Source: Rhodobacteraceae bacterium UBA1943
GTDB taxonomy: Bacteria > Pseudomonadota > Alphaproteobacteria > Rhodobacterales > Rhodobacteraceae
Direction: 5' to 3'
NCBI GenBank assembly: GCA_002336845.1
Contig: DDEX01000017.1
Coordinates: forward strand, 1 to 8,526
Length of the DNA: 8,526 nucleotides
The translations under genes were made by a program, and so were the position numbers. Numbering within the stretch: the first letter of the stretch is position 1; every line of letters starts with the position of its first letter. This document shows positions 1 to 5,940 of this stretch, piece after piece. Under the pieces are notes generated by a model. The model was not told where the DNA came from. It saw nothing but the letters and a program-made list of their open reading frames with translations, and searched no databases.

Positions 1-1025
1 CCATCCTGCCCGGCGGTCCAGACCAGAGTGGCGCGGGTAAGGGCGCCCGATTGCGCCATCTGCGCAAGGTCAGATTCGCTGAACGGCCCCTTGGTCTGGC
101 CGTTGTCGGCAATATGCCAGGCCCTGCCCGCAGGCGGTGGCGGAGGCGGCGCGGCTGGTGCCGCCGCTGCCGGGGCAGCGCCCCAAGGCCCCATGTTCTG
201 GCCCATCGCAGCGCCCATCCCGGCGGCCATGCCCGCGCCCATCATGCCACCCATGGCAGAGCCGGGATTATCCAGCGATTCCGCCGCGTTGAACTGCATG
301 TATTTCGACAGGTCACCCGCAATTCCCATCGAGGTGCGCTTGTCCAGAACCTTTTCCACCTCTTCGGGCAGGCTGATGTTCTCGATGTAGAATTCAGGGA
401 TCGACAGGCCATAATCGGCCACCTTGGGCGTAATCGCGGTTGCGATCAGCTTGCCCAGATCGGCGGTGTTCCCGGCCATGTCCAGCACCGGAATCCCCGA
501 TTTCGCCAGCGTCTGGCTGGCCTCTTGCACGATCACATTGCGGATCTGGTTCGAGATTTCGTCGGCGGTGAATTCGCCATCGGTGCCGACGATTTCCTTG
601 ATGAACTTGCCCGGATCGCCCACCCGCATTGAATAGGTGCCGAAGGCGCGCAGGCGCACCGGGCCGAATTCGGGGTCGCGCGCCATGATCGGGTTCTTGG
701 TGCCCCATTTCTGATCGTTGAACCGCGTGGTGTTGACGAAATAGATTTCCGACTGGAAGGGCGACTGAAAGCCGTGGTCCCAGTGCTGCAAGGTGGTCAG
801 GATCGGCATGTTGTTGGTTTCCAGCACATAAAGGCCGGGGCCGAACACATCGGCCAACTGCCCTTCATGCACGAAAACTGCCGCCTGACCTTCGCGCACC
901 GTCAGCTTGGCACCGTATTTGATGGCGTTCCCGTGCCGTTCGAACCGCCACACCATCGTGTCGCGCGTGTCATCCAGCCAGGAAATGACATCGATGAATT
1001 CGCCTTTGAGAAAATCGAAGACCAT
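1..1025 (-). CDS. SPFH-domain protein (YdjI-like) with C-terminal GYF_2-type domain, 3' end missing
   Basis: The gene runs off the left edge, so only the first 341 residues are visible. Residues about 20-230 form an SPFH/band-7 domain of the YdjI type, sometimes annotated 'virion core protein-like'. Visible stretches include GAKLTVREGQAAVFVHEG, VFGPGLYVLET, FGTYSMRVGDP and YGLSIPEFYIENISLPEEVEK. Then come a Met/Gly-rich segment (about 257-280), an Ala/Pro linker (282-300), and the start of a GYF_2/DUF4339-like domain: W303, GPFSESDL at 313-320, and VW near 335. No signal peptide or membrane span is visible, so it is probably cytoplasmic and recruited to membranes, as SPFH proteins commonly are. 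The ATG at 1023-1025 follows an AAGGAG-type ribosome site about 8 bases upstream. It lies 26 bases after the DUF2927 gene and is the last visible gene of the operon. The family is clear; the client or role is unknown. Confidence 0.88.
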   Translation of the reverse strand, partial: MVFDFLKGEFIDVISWLDDTRDTMVWRFERHGNAIKYGAKLTVREGQAAVFVHEGQLADVFGPGLYVLETNNMPILTTLQHWDHGFQSPFQSEIYFVNTTRFNDQKWGTKNPIMARDPEFGPVRLRAFGTYSMRVGDPGKFIKEIVGTDGEFTADEISNQIRNVIVQEASQTLAKSGIPVLDMAGNTADLGKLIATAITPKVADYGLSIPEFYIENISLPEEVEKVLDKRTSMGIAGDLSKYMQFNAAESLDNPGSAMGGMMGAGMAAGMGAAMGQNMGPWGAAPAAAAPAAPPPPPPAGRAWHIADNGQTKGPFSESDLAQMAQSGALTRATLVWTAGQD

Positions 1026-1051
1026 GGGTCACTCCTTCCCCTGAAACGGGG

Positions 1052-1987
1052 TCATGATTCACCACCGACCAGCCCTTTGGCAAGGTCGGTCACGATGGGG
1101 CGGGCCTGCGCTTCGGTCATGCCGGGGCGCAGGGCGGGGTTGTAAAGGATGCGCAGCATCATCTCGTCCTGCCGGGTAAGCAGGGCAAATTCCTCGTCGT
1201 CATTGAAGATCGAGGGGCGGGCGAGGGGGCTGTCATTCGGCAGGCCAAGACCTTGTGCAATTTCCTCATGCACGCAGGACAGGCGCAACAGGTCGGGGTG
1301 TTCGGCGCGGATCACCGCAAAGGCATGCTGATAGACGCCCGTGCTGCCTGCCGACTGCGCGAGCACGATGCAATAGGTGGATCGCGGCATGTCAGTGATG
1401 CTGCGCAGATCGGCGGGGCCGAGTTCTGGCATGGCGGCGCGGATTTCCGGGCCAAGGGCGCGGCGTTCATCCTCGGACACCATATAGACCCAGAAATTCG
1501 GGGCGTTGTCGTCCAGCGCGATGGAATGCCCGGTCAGCCGCGACAGCCGCGCAAGATACGATCCCACCATCGCCGTATCGGTGGCCCGCCGCTGGGCGGA
1601 AACCGAGGCGCCAAAGCGCAGGCCCACGCGCACCGGCGCGTTCCAGCGGCGCAACTGCCCCACGGTCGATGGCGCACCGCCCCGGTCATATTCATCGTAA
1701 AGCGCGATCTTGATGAAGTTTCGCGCCAGCAGGTCGGCCGAAAACGGTGTGTCCGGCCCGCCGCCATCGGTGCGCAGCAAGCCTTGCGACAACAGCGCCT
1801 GCTGCACCTGACCATAATAGGCCCGCGCGGCTGCACTGGCCGGGGTGTCGGGCGTATTGGCGGGCGGGGTCTGCGAATTGGGCCGGGCAGGTGGCGTAAC
1901 CCCATGCCCGGCGGGCGTGGTGACACAGGCGGTCAGCGCAAGGCCGACCGCCAGCATCTGGCCCGCAAGGCGCGCGGTGCGCATCAT
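1052..1987 (-). CDS. DUF2927 family lipoprotein with HEEIAQ metallopeptidase-like motif
   Basis: A 311-residue predicted lipoprotein. Residues 1-20 are a short signal peptide ending in the lipobox LTA-C (Cys21), followed by a Pro/Thr-rich linker (about 22-50) and a soluble domain that I recognise as DUF2927: FIKIALYDEY (91-100), RRWNAPVRVGLRFG (113-126), DMPRSTYCIV (199-208), and the best conserved block CVHEEIAQGLGLPND (238-252) followed by RPSIFNDDEEFALL. The residue after the lipobox Cys is Val, so the outer membrane or periplasmic face is likelier than inner-membrane retention. The HEEIAQ.LG...D pattern resembles a zincin motif, but the usual second His is Gln245. Tandem ATG codons at 1987 and 1984 are equally possible starts; a GGGGGA stretch sits directly before them. 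Longer frames upstream would overlap telA and push the signal peptide inside the protein, so I rejected them. The gap to the telA stop is 7 bases, so translation is probably coupled. Function is unknown. Confidence 0.85.
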   Translation of the reverse strand: MMRTARLAGQMLAVGLALTACVTTPAGHGVTPPARPNSQTPPANTPDTPASAAARAYYGQVQQALLSQGLLRTDGGGPDTPFSADLLARNFIKIALYDEYDRGGAPSTVGQLRRWNAPVRVGLRFGASVSAQRRATDTAMVGSYLARLSRLTGHSIALDDNAPNFWVYMVSEDERRALGPEIRAAMPELGPADLRSITDMPRSTYCIVLAQSAGSTGVYQHAFAVIRAEHPDLLRLSCVHEEIAQGLGLPNDSPLARPSIFNDDEEFALLTRQDEMMLRILYNPALRPGMTEAQARPIVTDLAKGLVGGES

Positions 1988-1994
1988 TCCCCCA

Positions 1995-3185
1995 TCATTC
2001 TCCGGTCGAGGCCCCCAGATCGGCCGCCGCCCCGGTGGTGCGGGCACGAGCCGAGGCGAGCGTGTCGCGCAGGTCATGTTCCATCTTGACCAATTCTTCC
2101 TCGGCCTTGGCGCGGCGGGCCTTGCCCTCATCGGCGATTTGCAGGCTTTCCTCGATCGTGGCGATCAGGCTGGTATTGGCCTTTTGCACCGCCTCGATGT
2201 CGAAAACGCCCCGCTCCATCTCGGTCCGCACAACGCGGTTGGCCTCTTGCAGGTTTTCGGCATTGTCGGTCAGCAGTTCGTTGGTCAGGTCGTTGGCATC
2301 CTTGATCGCCTCGGCCGCCTCTTTGCTGCGCTGGATGGTAACGGCCTGCGCAAGCTGGGTTTCCCACAGCGGCACGGTGTTGACCAAGGTCGAGTTGATC
2401 TTGGCGATCAGCGACTTGTCGTTTTCCTGCACAAGGCGGATCGAGGGCAGGGATTGCATGGTGACCTGACGCGTCAGTTTCAGGTCATGCACCCGGCGTT
2501 CCAGATCATCGCGCGCCGCGCGCAGGTCGCGCAGCTCTTGCGCCACTTTCACCTGATCCGCCTCTGGCGCGGCCTTCACCGCCGCGTCTTTGGCCGGGAT
2601 GGCGGTGGTGTCGAGCTCTTTCAGCTTTGCTTCGCCCGCCGCGATGTACAGCGCAAGTTCGTCGTAAAAGCGCAGGGTCTTTTCGTAAAGCATATCAAGG
2701 CTTTTCACATCCTTCAGCAGGGTGTGTTCGTGCATCAGCAGGTTTTCGGTGATCTTGTCGATCTGGCCCTGAACCTCTTCGTACTTGGCAACAAACTGGG
2801 CCAGGGGGGCGGCGGCGCCGGTCAGGCGTTCCCACCAGCTGCGCTCGCGGCCCACATCCAGCTCATCGCCCGAAAAGCCGCGGATGGCGGACACGATTTC
2901 GCGCAAACTGTCGCCTGCGGGGCCAACATCCTTGTTCTTCACGCCCGACAGCATTTCCTGGCTGATCACCTGCAATTCGGCCTGCGCGCCAGAGCCGAAG
3001 GAAATGATCGACTGGGTGTTGGTCATGTCAATCTCGTCCATGCGCTTCCTGATCGCATCGGCCTGGGCAGGGGTGGCCTCGGTCAGCGCGACTACGGCGG
3101 TGCCGGGTTCGGGCAAAAGGGTGGCGGTGACTTTTTCAACTTCGGAAAGGGCGGCGGCGGCCTGGGTGCGGATATCTTCGGTCAT
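1995..3185 (-). CDS. TelA-family toxic anion resistance protein
   Basis: A 396-residue soluble, mostly helical protein of the TelA family (Pfam TelA, 'toxic anion resistance'; relatives include B. subtilis YaaN and YceH and plasmid TelA/KlaA). Family landmarks are RFYDELALYIAAGEAKLKEL (172-191), the coiled-coil stretch 210-240 (ELRDLRAARDDLERRVHDL), MQSLPSIRLVQENDKSLIAKI (243-263, cited in part) and TVPLWETQLAQAV (270-282). Residues 285-380 are again charged helix. No signal peptide or membrane span is visible. Length is normal for the family. I chose the ATG at 3183-3185 because GAGAG lies about 6 bases upstream; an in-frame GTG at 3195-3197 adds four residues but has only pyrimidines before it. 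The gene starts 21 bases after xpaC stops. Members are linked to tellurite, cell-wall antibiotic and other stress tolerance, but the biochemistry is not settled; I infer that it works with the membrane protein encoded just upstream. Confidence 0.93.
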   Translation of the reverse strand: MTEDIRTQAAAALSEVEKVTATLLPEPGTAVVALTEATPAQADAIRKRMDEIDMTNTQSIISFGSGAQAELQVISQEMLSGVKNKDVGPAGDSLREIVSAIRGFSGDELDVGRERSWWERLTGAAAPLAQFVAKYEEVQGQIDKITENLLMHEHTLLKDVKSLDMLYEKTLRFYDELALYIAAGEAKLKELDTTAIPAKDAAVKAAPEADQVKVAQELRDLRAARDDLERRVHDLKLTRQVTMQSLPSIRLVQENDKSLIAKINSTLVNTVPLWETQLAQAVTIQRSKEAAEAIKDANDLTNELLTDNAENLQEANRVVRTEMERGVFDIEAVQKANTSLIATIEESLQIADEGKARRAKAEEELVKMEHDLRDTLASARARTTGAAADLGASTGE

Positions 3186-3206
3186 GATCACTCTCACAAA
3201 AAGGGG

Positions 3207-4079
3207 TCAGGCTTCCATTTTCAGGCGGTCTCGCAACACCTGTATTTCAACGTCCAGATCGGTGTGGCTGCCCGCTGCCAGCGCCTTCGACCGTTCTGCG
3301 AAGGTGGTTTCAAGATCGGTCAGCAGGGCTTCGTAATCGGCGCGGACCTTGGGGTCGCGGGTCTGGGCATAGTGATCGGCGAACTTTACCGTCGCGTCGC
3401 GCGCGCCCATCAGATAGACCGACAGATATTTGCGCGCCGCTGTCAGGTCGGCCGGATCGCCCTCGACCGTGCGGAAAAGCTGGCGGGCGGCAGTGGCGAA
3501 GCGGTCAACGCGGCCTTCCAGCATCCGGTCGTTCGCGCGCAGGATGGCGTCTTTCATGCCGGCAAGGTATTTTTCACCCTCATCCACCGCGCGGGCCACG
3601 CGGTCGGTCTGGAACTGGTCCACGCCCTCCAACCCCTTGTCGCGCAAGGGATCGGGGCCAAAGGCCATGAGGTGCAGGGCAAAGCCGAGAACGGCGAACA
3701 GCACCGGGTAAAACGGGTTCGATTGTGCCACAAGGCCACCGGCGAACAGCGCGGCCCCCAGAACGATTGCGGCGAAAATCTTGCGCGGAATGGCAGGGCG
3801 GCGGGCGACGCGGCGGGCGTCATATTCGTCCTGCGCGCGGGCGCCCTCTTGCGTCAGCCATGCGGCAAGCACGACCAAACCACCCGCGGCCAGCGCGATC
3901 ACCATTTCGCGGGGCGTGCCGCGGAAGGCCGGGATCAGGAAGGCGAAGGCGGTAAAGTAAAGCCACTTTGACCGTTTCAGCGCCCGCGAGGCGGGCGGTG
4001 GCGGGGCGATGGGCGCGTTGTCGGTTGCGGCCTGTGGGCCGGCGCCGGGGCTGAACCTTCCACCGTAACGCTGGGCCAT
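3207..4079 (-). CDS. XpaC-family membrane protein (5-bromo-4-chloroindolyl phosphate hydrolysis family)
   Basis: A 290-residue protein. A Pro/Ala-rich N-terminus (about 1-33) is followed by four hydrophobic segments at about 38-52, 58-76, 101-118 and 123-140. A charged helical cytoplasmic-type domain runs from about 145 to the end (DQFQTDRVARAVDEGEKY, RFATAARQLFRTVEGDP, RKYLSVYLMGARDATVKFAD). This layout and the RKYL.VYLMGARDATVKF block fit the XpaC family (Pfam XpaC). The family name comes from an indicator-dye phenotype in Bacillus and says little about the reaction; no phosphatase motif is visible here. The XpaC-TelA pairing is known from B. subtilis xpaC-yaaN and supports both calls. The start is the ATG at 4077-4079, with GGAGG 6 bases upstream; the GTG one codon earlier is too close to that site. 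The ATG overlaps the stop of the upstream microprotein gene (TGATG), indicating translational coupling. Confidence 0.87.
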   Translation of the reverse strand: MAQRYGGRFSPGAGPQAATDNAPIAPPPPASRALKRSKWLYFTAFAFLIPAFRGTPREMVIALAAGGLVVLAAWLTQEGARAQDEYDARRVARRPAIPRKIFAAIVLGAALFAGGLVAQSNPFYPVLFAVLGFALHLMAFGPDPLRDKGLEGVDQFQTDRVARAVDEGEKYLAGMKDAILRANDRMLEGRVDRFATAARQLFRTVEGDPADLTAARKYLSVYLMGARDATVKFADHYAQTRDPKVRADYEALLTDLETTFAERSKALAAGSHTDLDVEIQVLRDRLKMEA

Positions 4080-4162
4080 CACGCACCTCCCGAGGCGGCG
4101 ACATAAAGGATCAGCGCCAGAAGCACGAAATAGGCAAGCGACCGAAGGCTTTGGCCCGACAT
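4079..4162 (-). CDS. 27-residue single-pass membrane microprotein, first gene of the XpaC-TelA operon
   Basis: A small frame beginning at the ATG at 4160-4162 and ending with TGA at 4079-4081. The stop shares one base with the xpaC start (TGATG). The product starts MSGQSLRSLAYF, continues with an uninterrupted hydrophobic stretch (about residues 9-24, VLLALILYVAA) and ends in SGGA. This is the profile of a one-helix membrane peptide with a short polar N-terminus carrying one Arg. A ribosome site (AGGGG, about 5 bases before the ATG) lies in front, and the SD of xpaC (GGAGG) is inside its last codons, so the two are likely coupled. A plausible promoter lies 34 bases upstream. I recognise no family. 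It could be a subunit or anchor for the XpaC/TelA proteins, or just a leader peptide that sets xpaC translation. The gene call rests on start, SD, hydrophobicity and overlap, not homology. Confidence 0.68.
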   Translation of the reverse strand: MSGQSLRSLAYFVLLALILYVAASGGA

Positions 4163-4296
4163 GATACCCCTGCTTTCCGCTGCGCCCACGCGGTGACTAT
4201 AGGCAAGCCCCATGGTCCTTGCCAGTGGCCCTTGGGGGGAATAGGCGGGAATTTTCCCCTGTCGGGCCGGTCAGGCCGGGCTGGCGCGATTTGGCG
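4163..4296. other. Intergenic region between rluB and the xpaC-telA operon
   Basis: Both flanking genes are on the minus strand. The gap holds the candidate promoter at 4196-4225 and, about 21 bases upstream of its -35 box, a 5+2+5 inverted repeat GGGAA-TT-TTCCC (4247-4258). I found no clear rho-independent terminator for rluB: only 4-base GC stems near 4265-4290 with no T run following on the minus strand. Some read-through from rluB into the operon is therefore possible. Confidence 0.55.
4196..4225 (-). promoter_or_regulatory. Candidate sigma-70 promoter of the microprotein-xpaC-telA operon
   Basis: On the minus strand a -10 box TATAGT (4196-4201, 5 of 6 to consensus) is preceded, after 18 bases, by CTGGCA (4220-4225, 4 of 6 to TTGACA). 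The -10 ends 33 bases before the microprotein ATG, giving a short leader. It lies in the 134-base gap after rluB, which argues that the operon has its own promoter. Called by eye only; the -35 is modest. Confidence 0.5.
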
Positions 4297-5403
4297 CTAT
4301 TTTCCGGGCTTTGCCGGTGGGCGCGGCGCGTTTCGGGTAGAGCCGGGGCGTGGAGTCGCGGGTTTGCGAGGGGGGCGTGGGCCATCAGCCGCGCCACGCG
4401 GGGCAGCGGCTTTGGGATAGGGTTTGCCAGATGGTTTCCCCGCGGGCTTTGCCGCGCGCGCTGTTCCCTCTGGTGCGGTACGGCCACGGGGCGCAGGGTC
4501 GGCGGCAGGGGCATCGGTGCCGCCCGACGCGCGGCGGCGGGTGGTGGCCTTTTGCCAGGTTTCCGACAGGTCTTTCAACGCCTCGCCAGGTTTCAGGCGG
4601 GGCTTGGGGCCCGGTTTCTGAATCGTCGGGCCACGACGACGCGCCGGGGACTCGGTTGGTTCGGTGACGCCGCCTTCGCCCAACTGGTCCTTCAGCACTT
4701 TCTGGCGCACCTCTTCAACCTCGCCGGGTTGCAGGTTGCCCAGGCGGAAGGGGCCATAGCTGGTGCGGATCAGGCGGTTCACGATCAGACCTATCGCATT
4801 GATAGCGCGCCGGATTTCGCGGTTCTTGCCTTCGCGAAGGCCGATGGTCAGCCAGGCATTGGCCCCTTGCACCCGGTCCAGTGTGACGTGCATCGGCTGG
4901 AATTTCTCGCCATCCACGGTGATGCCCTTGCGCAGCGGTTCCAGATCGGGGTCGGTCGGGTTGCCGTTGATCCGCACCCGGTATTTGCGCAGCCAGCCAG
5001 TCGATGGCAGCTCCAGCCGCCGTTTCAACTCGCCGTCATTGGTCAGAAGCAACAGGCCCTCGGAATTGAGGTCAAGCCGGCCTACAGACATGACGCGCGG
5101 CAGATCTTCGGGCAGGTGGTCGAACACCGTATCGCGGCCCTTTTCGTCTGCGGCCGAGGTCACGAGGCCATCGGGTTTGTAATAAAGCCACAGCCGCGGC
5201 GGTTCCAGTTCCGGCAGCGGATGGCCCGAGATGGTGATCTTGTCCCTGTCGGTCACGTTCAGCGCGGGCGAGGTGATGGTCTTGCCGTTGACCTTGACCT
5301 CTCCAGCCTCGATCAGCCGCTCTGCCTCGCGGCGCGAGGCGACGCCCCGGCGCGACAGAACCTTGGCGATGCGGTCCCCTTCGGGGGTTGTGTTTTCGGC
5401 CAT
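4297..5403 (-). CDS. rluB: RluB-type 23S rRNA pseudouridine synthase with long basic C-terminal tail
   Basis: A 368-residue cytoplasmic enzyme of the RsuA/RluB/RluE/RluF family, expected to convert a uridine of 23S rRNA (U2605 in E. coli) to pseudouridine. Residues about 10-55 are an S4 RNA-binding domain (RIAKVLSRRGVASRREAERLI, cited in part; AGEVKVNGK). The catalytic domain follows: LWLYYKPDGLVTS (71-83), the signature GRLDLNSEGLLLLTNDG (108-124) with catalytic Asp111, RKYRVRINGNP, GKNREIRRAI and YGPFRLGNL. The catalytic part ends near residue 240. The remaining roughly 120 residues are low-complexity Pro/Ala/Arg/Lys, much longer than a minimal family member. RsuA (16S) is the main alternative; the strict NREIRR and GNL blocks and the neighbourhood favour RluB. 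The start is the ATG at 5401-5403 with a weak SD (CGAG). It is divergent from tadA. A weak -35/-10 pair for it (TTGCTC, 17 bases, TATCCT) can be drawn at 5462-5490. Confidence 0.92.
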   Translation of the reverse strand: MAENTTPEGDRIAKVLSRRGVASRREAERLIEAGEVKVNGKTITSPALNVTDRDKITISGHPLPELEPPRLWLYYKPDGLVTSAADEKGRDTVFDHLPEDLPRVMSVGRLDLNSEGLLLLTNDGELKRRLELPSTGWLRKYRVRINGNPTDPDLEPLRKGITVDGEKFQPMHVTLDRVQGANAWLTIGLREGKNREIRRAINAIGLIVNRLIRTSYGPFRLGNLQPGEVEEVRQKVLKDQLGEGGVTEPTESPARRRGPTIQKPGPKPRLKPGEALKDLSETWQKATTRRRASGGTDAPAADPAPRGRTAPEGTARAAKPAGKPSGKPYPKAAAPRGAADGPRPPRKPATPRPGSTRNAPRPPAKPGK

Positions 5404-5432
5404 CTCGGGAAACCTTTGCGCACGCGATCAGC

Positions 5433-5484
5433 GCCGGGGGCTGTCTGCCCCCGGACCCCCGAGGATATTTGAGCCAAGATGAAA
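5433..5484 (+). repeat. GC-rich hairpin element with ATATTTGAGCCAAGATGAA tail
   Basis: A perfect 8-bp inverted repeat, CCGGGGGC (5434-5441) and GCCCCCGG (5447-5454), encloses the loop TGTCT. It is followed by ACCCCC and the tail GAGGATATTTGAGCCAAG (5461-5478), then ATGAAAG, which is the tadA start. From memory, sequences of this form (GGGGGC-loop-GCCCCCGGACCCCC then GAGGATATTTG...CCAAGATGAA) recur in intergenic DNA of many Rhodobacteraceae genomes; only one copy is in this window, so the dispersed nature is not shown here. It lacks a T run, so it is not a textbook terminator. It lies in the leader of tadA and upstream of rluB. Confidence 0.6.
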
Positions 5485-5940
5485 GAGCAACGCGGCTTCC
5501 GGTCGTTCATGGCGATTGCGCTGGAAGAGGCGCGGGCGGCGGGCGCGCGCGGCGAGGTGCCGGTGGGGGCGTGCATTGTCTTGGGCGACCGGGTGGTGGC
5601 GCGAGCCGGGAACCGGACACGGGAGTTGAGCGACCCGACCGCCCATGCCGAGGTGCTGGCGCTGCGGGCGGCCTGTGGCGCGGTTGGCAGGGAGCGGCTG
5701 GGGGGGCACGACCTCTATGTGACGCTGGAACCCTGCCCGATGTGCGCGGCGGCGATTTCGTTCGCGCGGATCGGGCGGCTGTATTTTGGCGCGAGCGATC
5801 CGAAAAGCGGCGGGGTCACGGTGGGCGCGCGGGTGTTTTCGCACCCCCAGTGCCATCATGTGCCAGAGGTTTATGACGGCATCGGCGGCGAGGAGGCAGA
5901 GCGGTTGTTGAAGGCGTTCTTTGCCGGGCGGCGCGATTAG
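5479..5940 (+). CDS. tadA: tRNA-specific adenosine deaminase
   Basis: A 153-residue zinc deaminase that converts A34 to inosine in tRNA-Arg(ACG), letting it read CGN codons; it is usually essential. Residues about 8-110 form the cytidine/deoxycytidylate-deaminase fold. Zinc and catalytic residues are His56 and Glu58 in DPTAHAEVLALR, and Cys86 and Cys89 in TLEPCPMCAAAI. REVPVG-type GEVPVGA (25-31) and ASDPKSGGV with HPQCHHVPEVYDGI complete the TadA pattern. Length fits the family. The ATG at 5479 gives the residues needed to align with the E. coli N-terminus (FRSFMAIAL before the EVPVG block). No strong SD is visible; the nearest purines are GAG/AAG in the hairpin-element tail. A later ATG at 5509 would cut into the first helix. 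The gene converges on the reductase gene, overlapping it by 4 bases at the stops. Confidence 0.95.
   Translation: MKEQRGFRSFMAIALEEARAAGARGEVPVGACIVLGDRVVARAGNRTRELSDPTAHAEVLALRAACGAVGRERLGGHDLYVTLEPCPMCAAAISFARIGRLYFGASDPKSGGVTVGARVFSHPQCHHVPEVYDGIGGEEAERLLKAFFAGRRD

Noticed and set aside
1988..2131. Upstream start for the DUF2927 gene inside telA
   Set aside because: It would bury the lipoprotein signal peptide 48 residues into the protein; the start at 1987/1984 places it at the N-terminus.
1845..3971. A 708-codon open frame on the plus strand
   Set aside because: It lies antisense to the well-recognised telA and xpaC genes. Its length follows from high-GC codon bias on the other strand, and its translation (His/Gln/Gly/Arg-rich, no domain) looks like a shadow.
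4260..4296. Possible rho-independent terminator after rluB
   Set aside because: Only 4-base GC stems can be drawn and no T run follows on the minus strand.
4219..5472. A 417-codon plus-strand open frame
   Set aside because: It is antisense to rluB, whose family motifs are clear, and has no recognisable domain or ribosome site.
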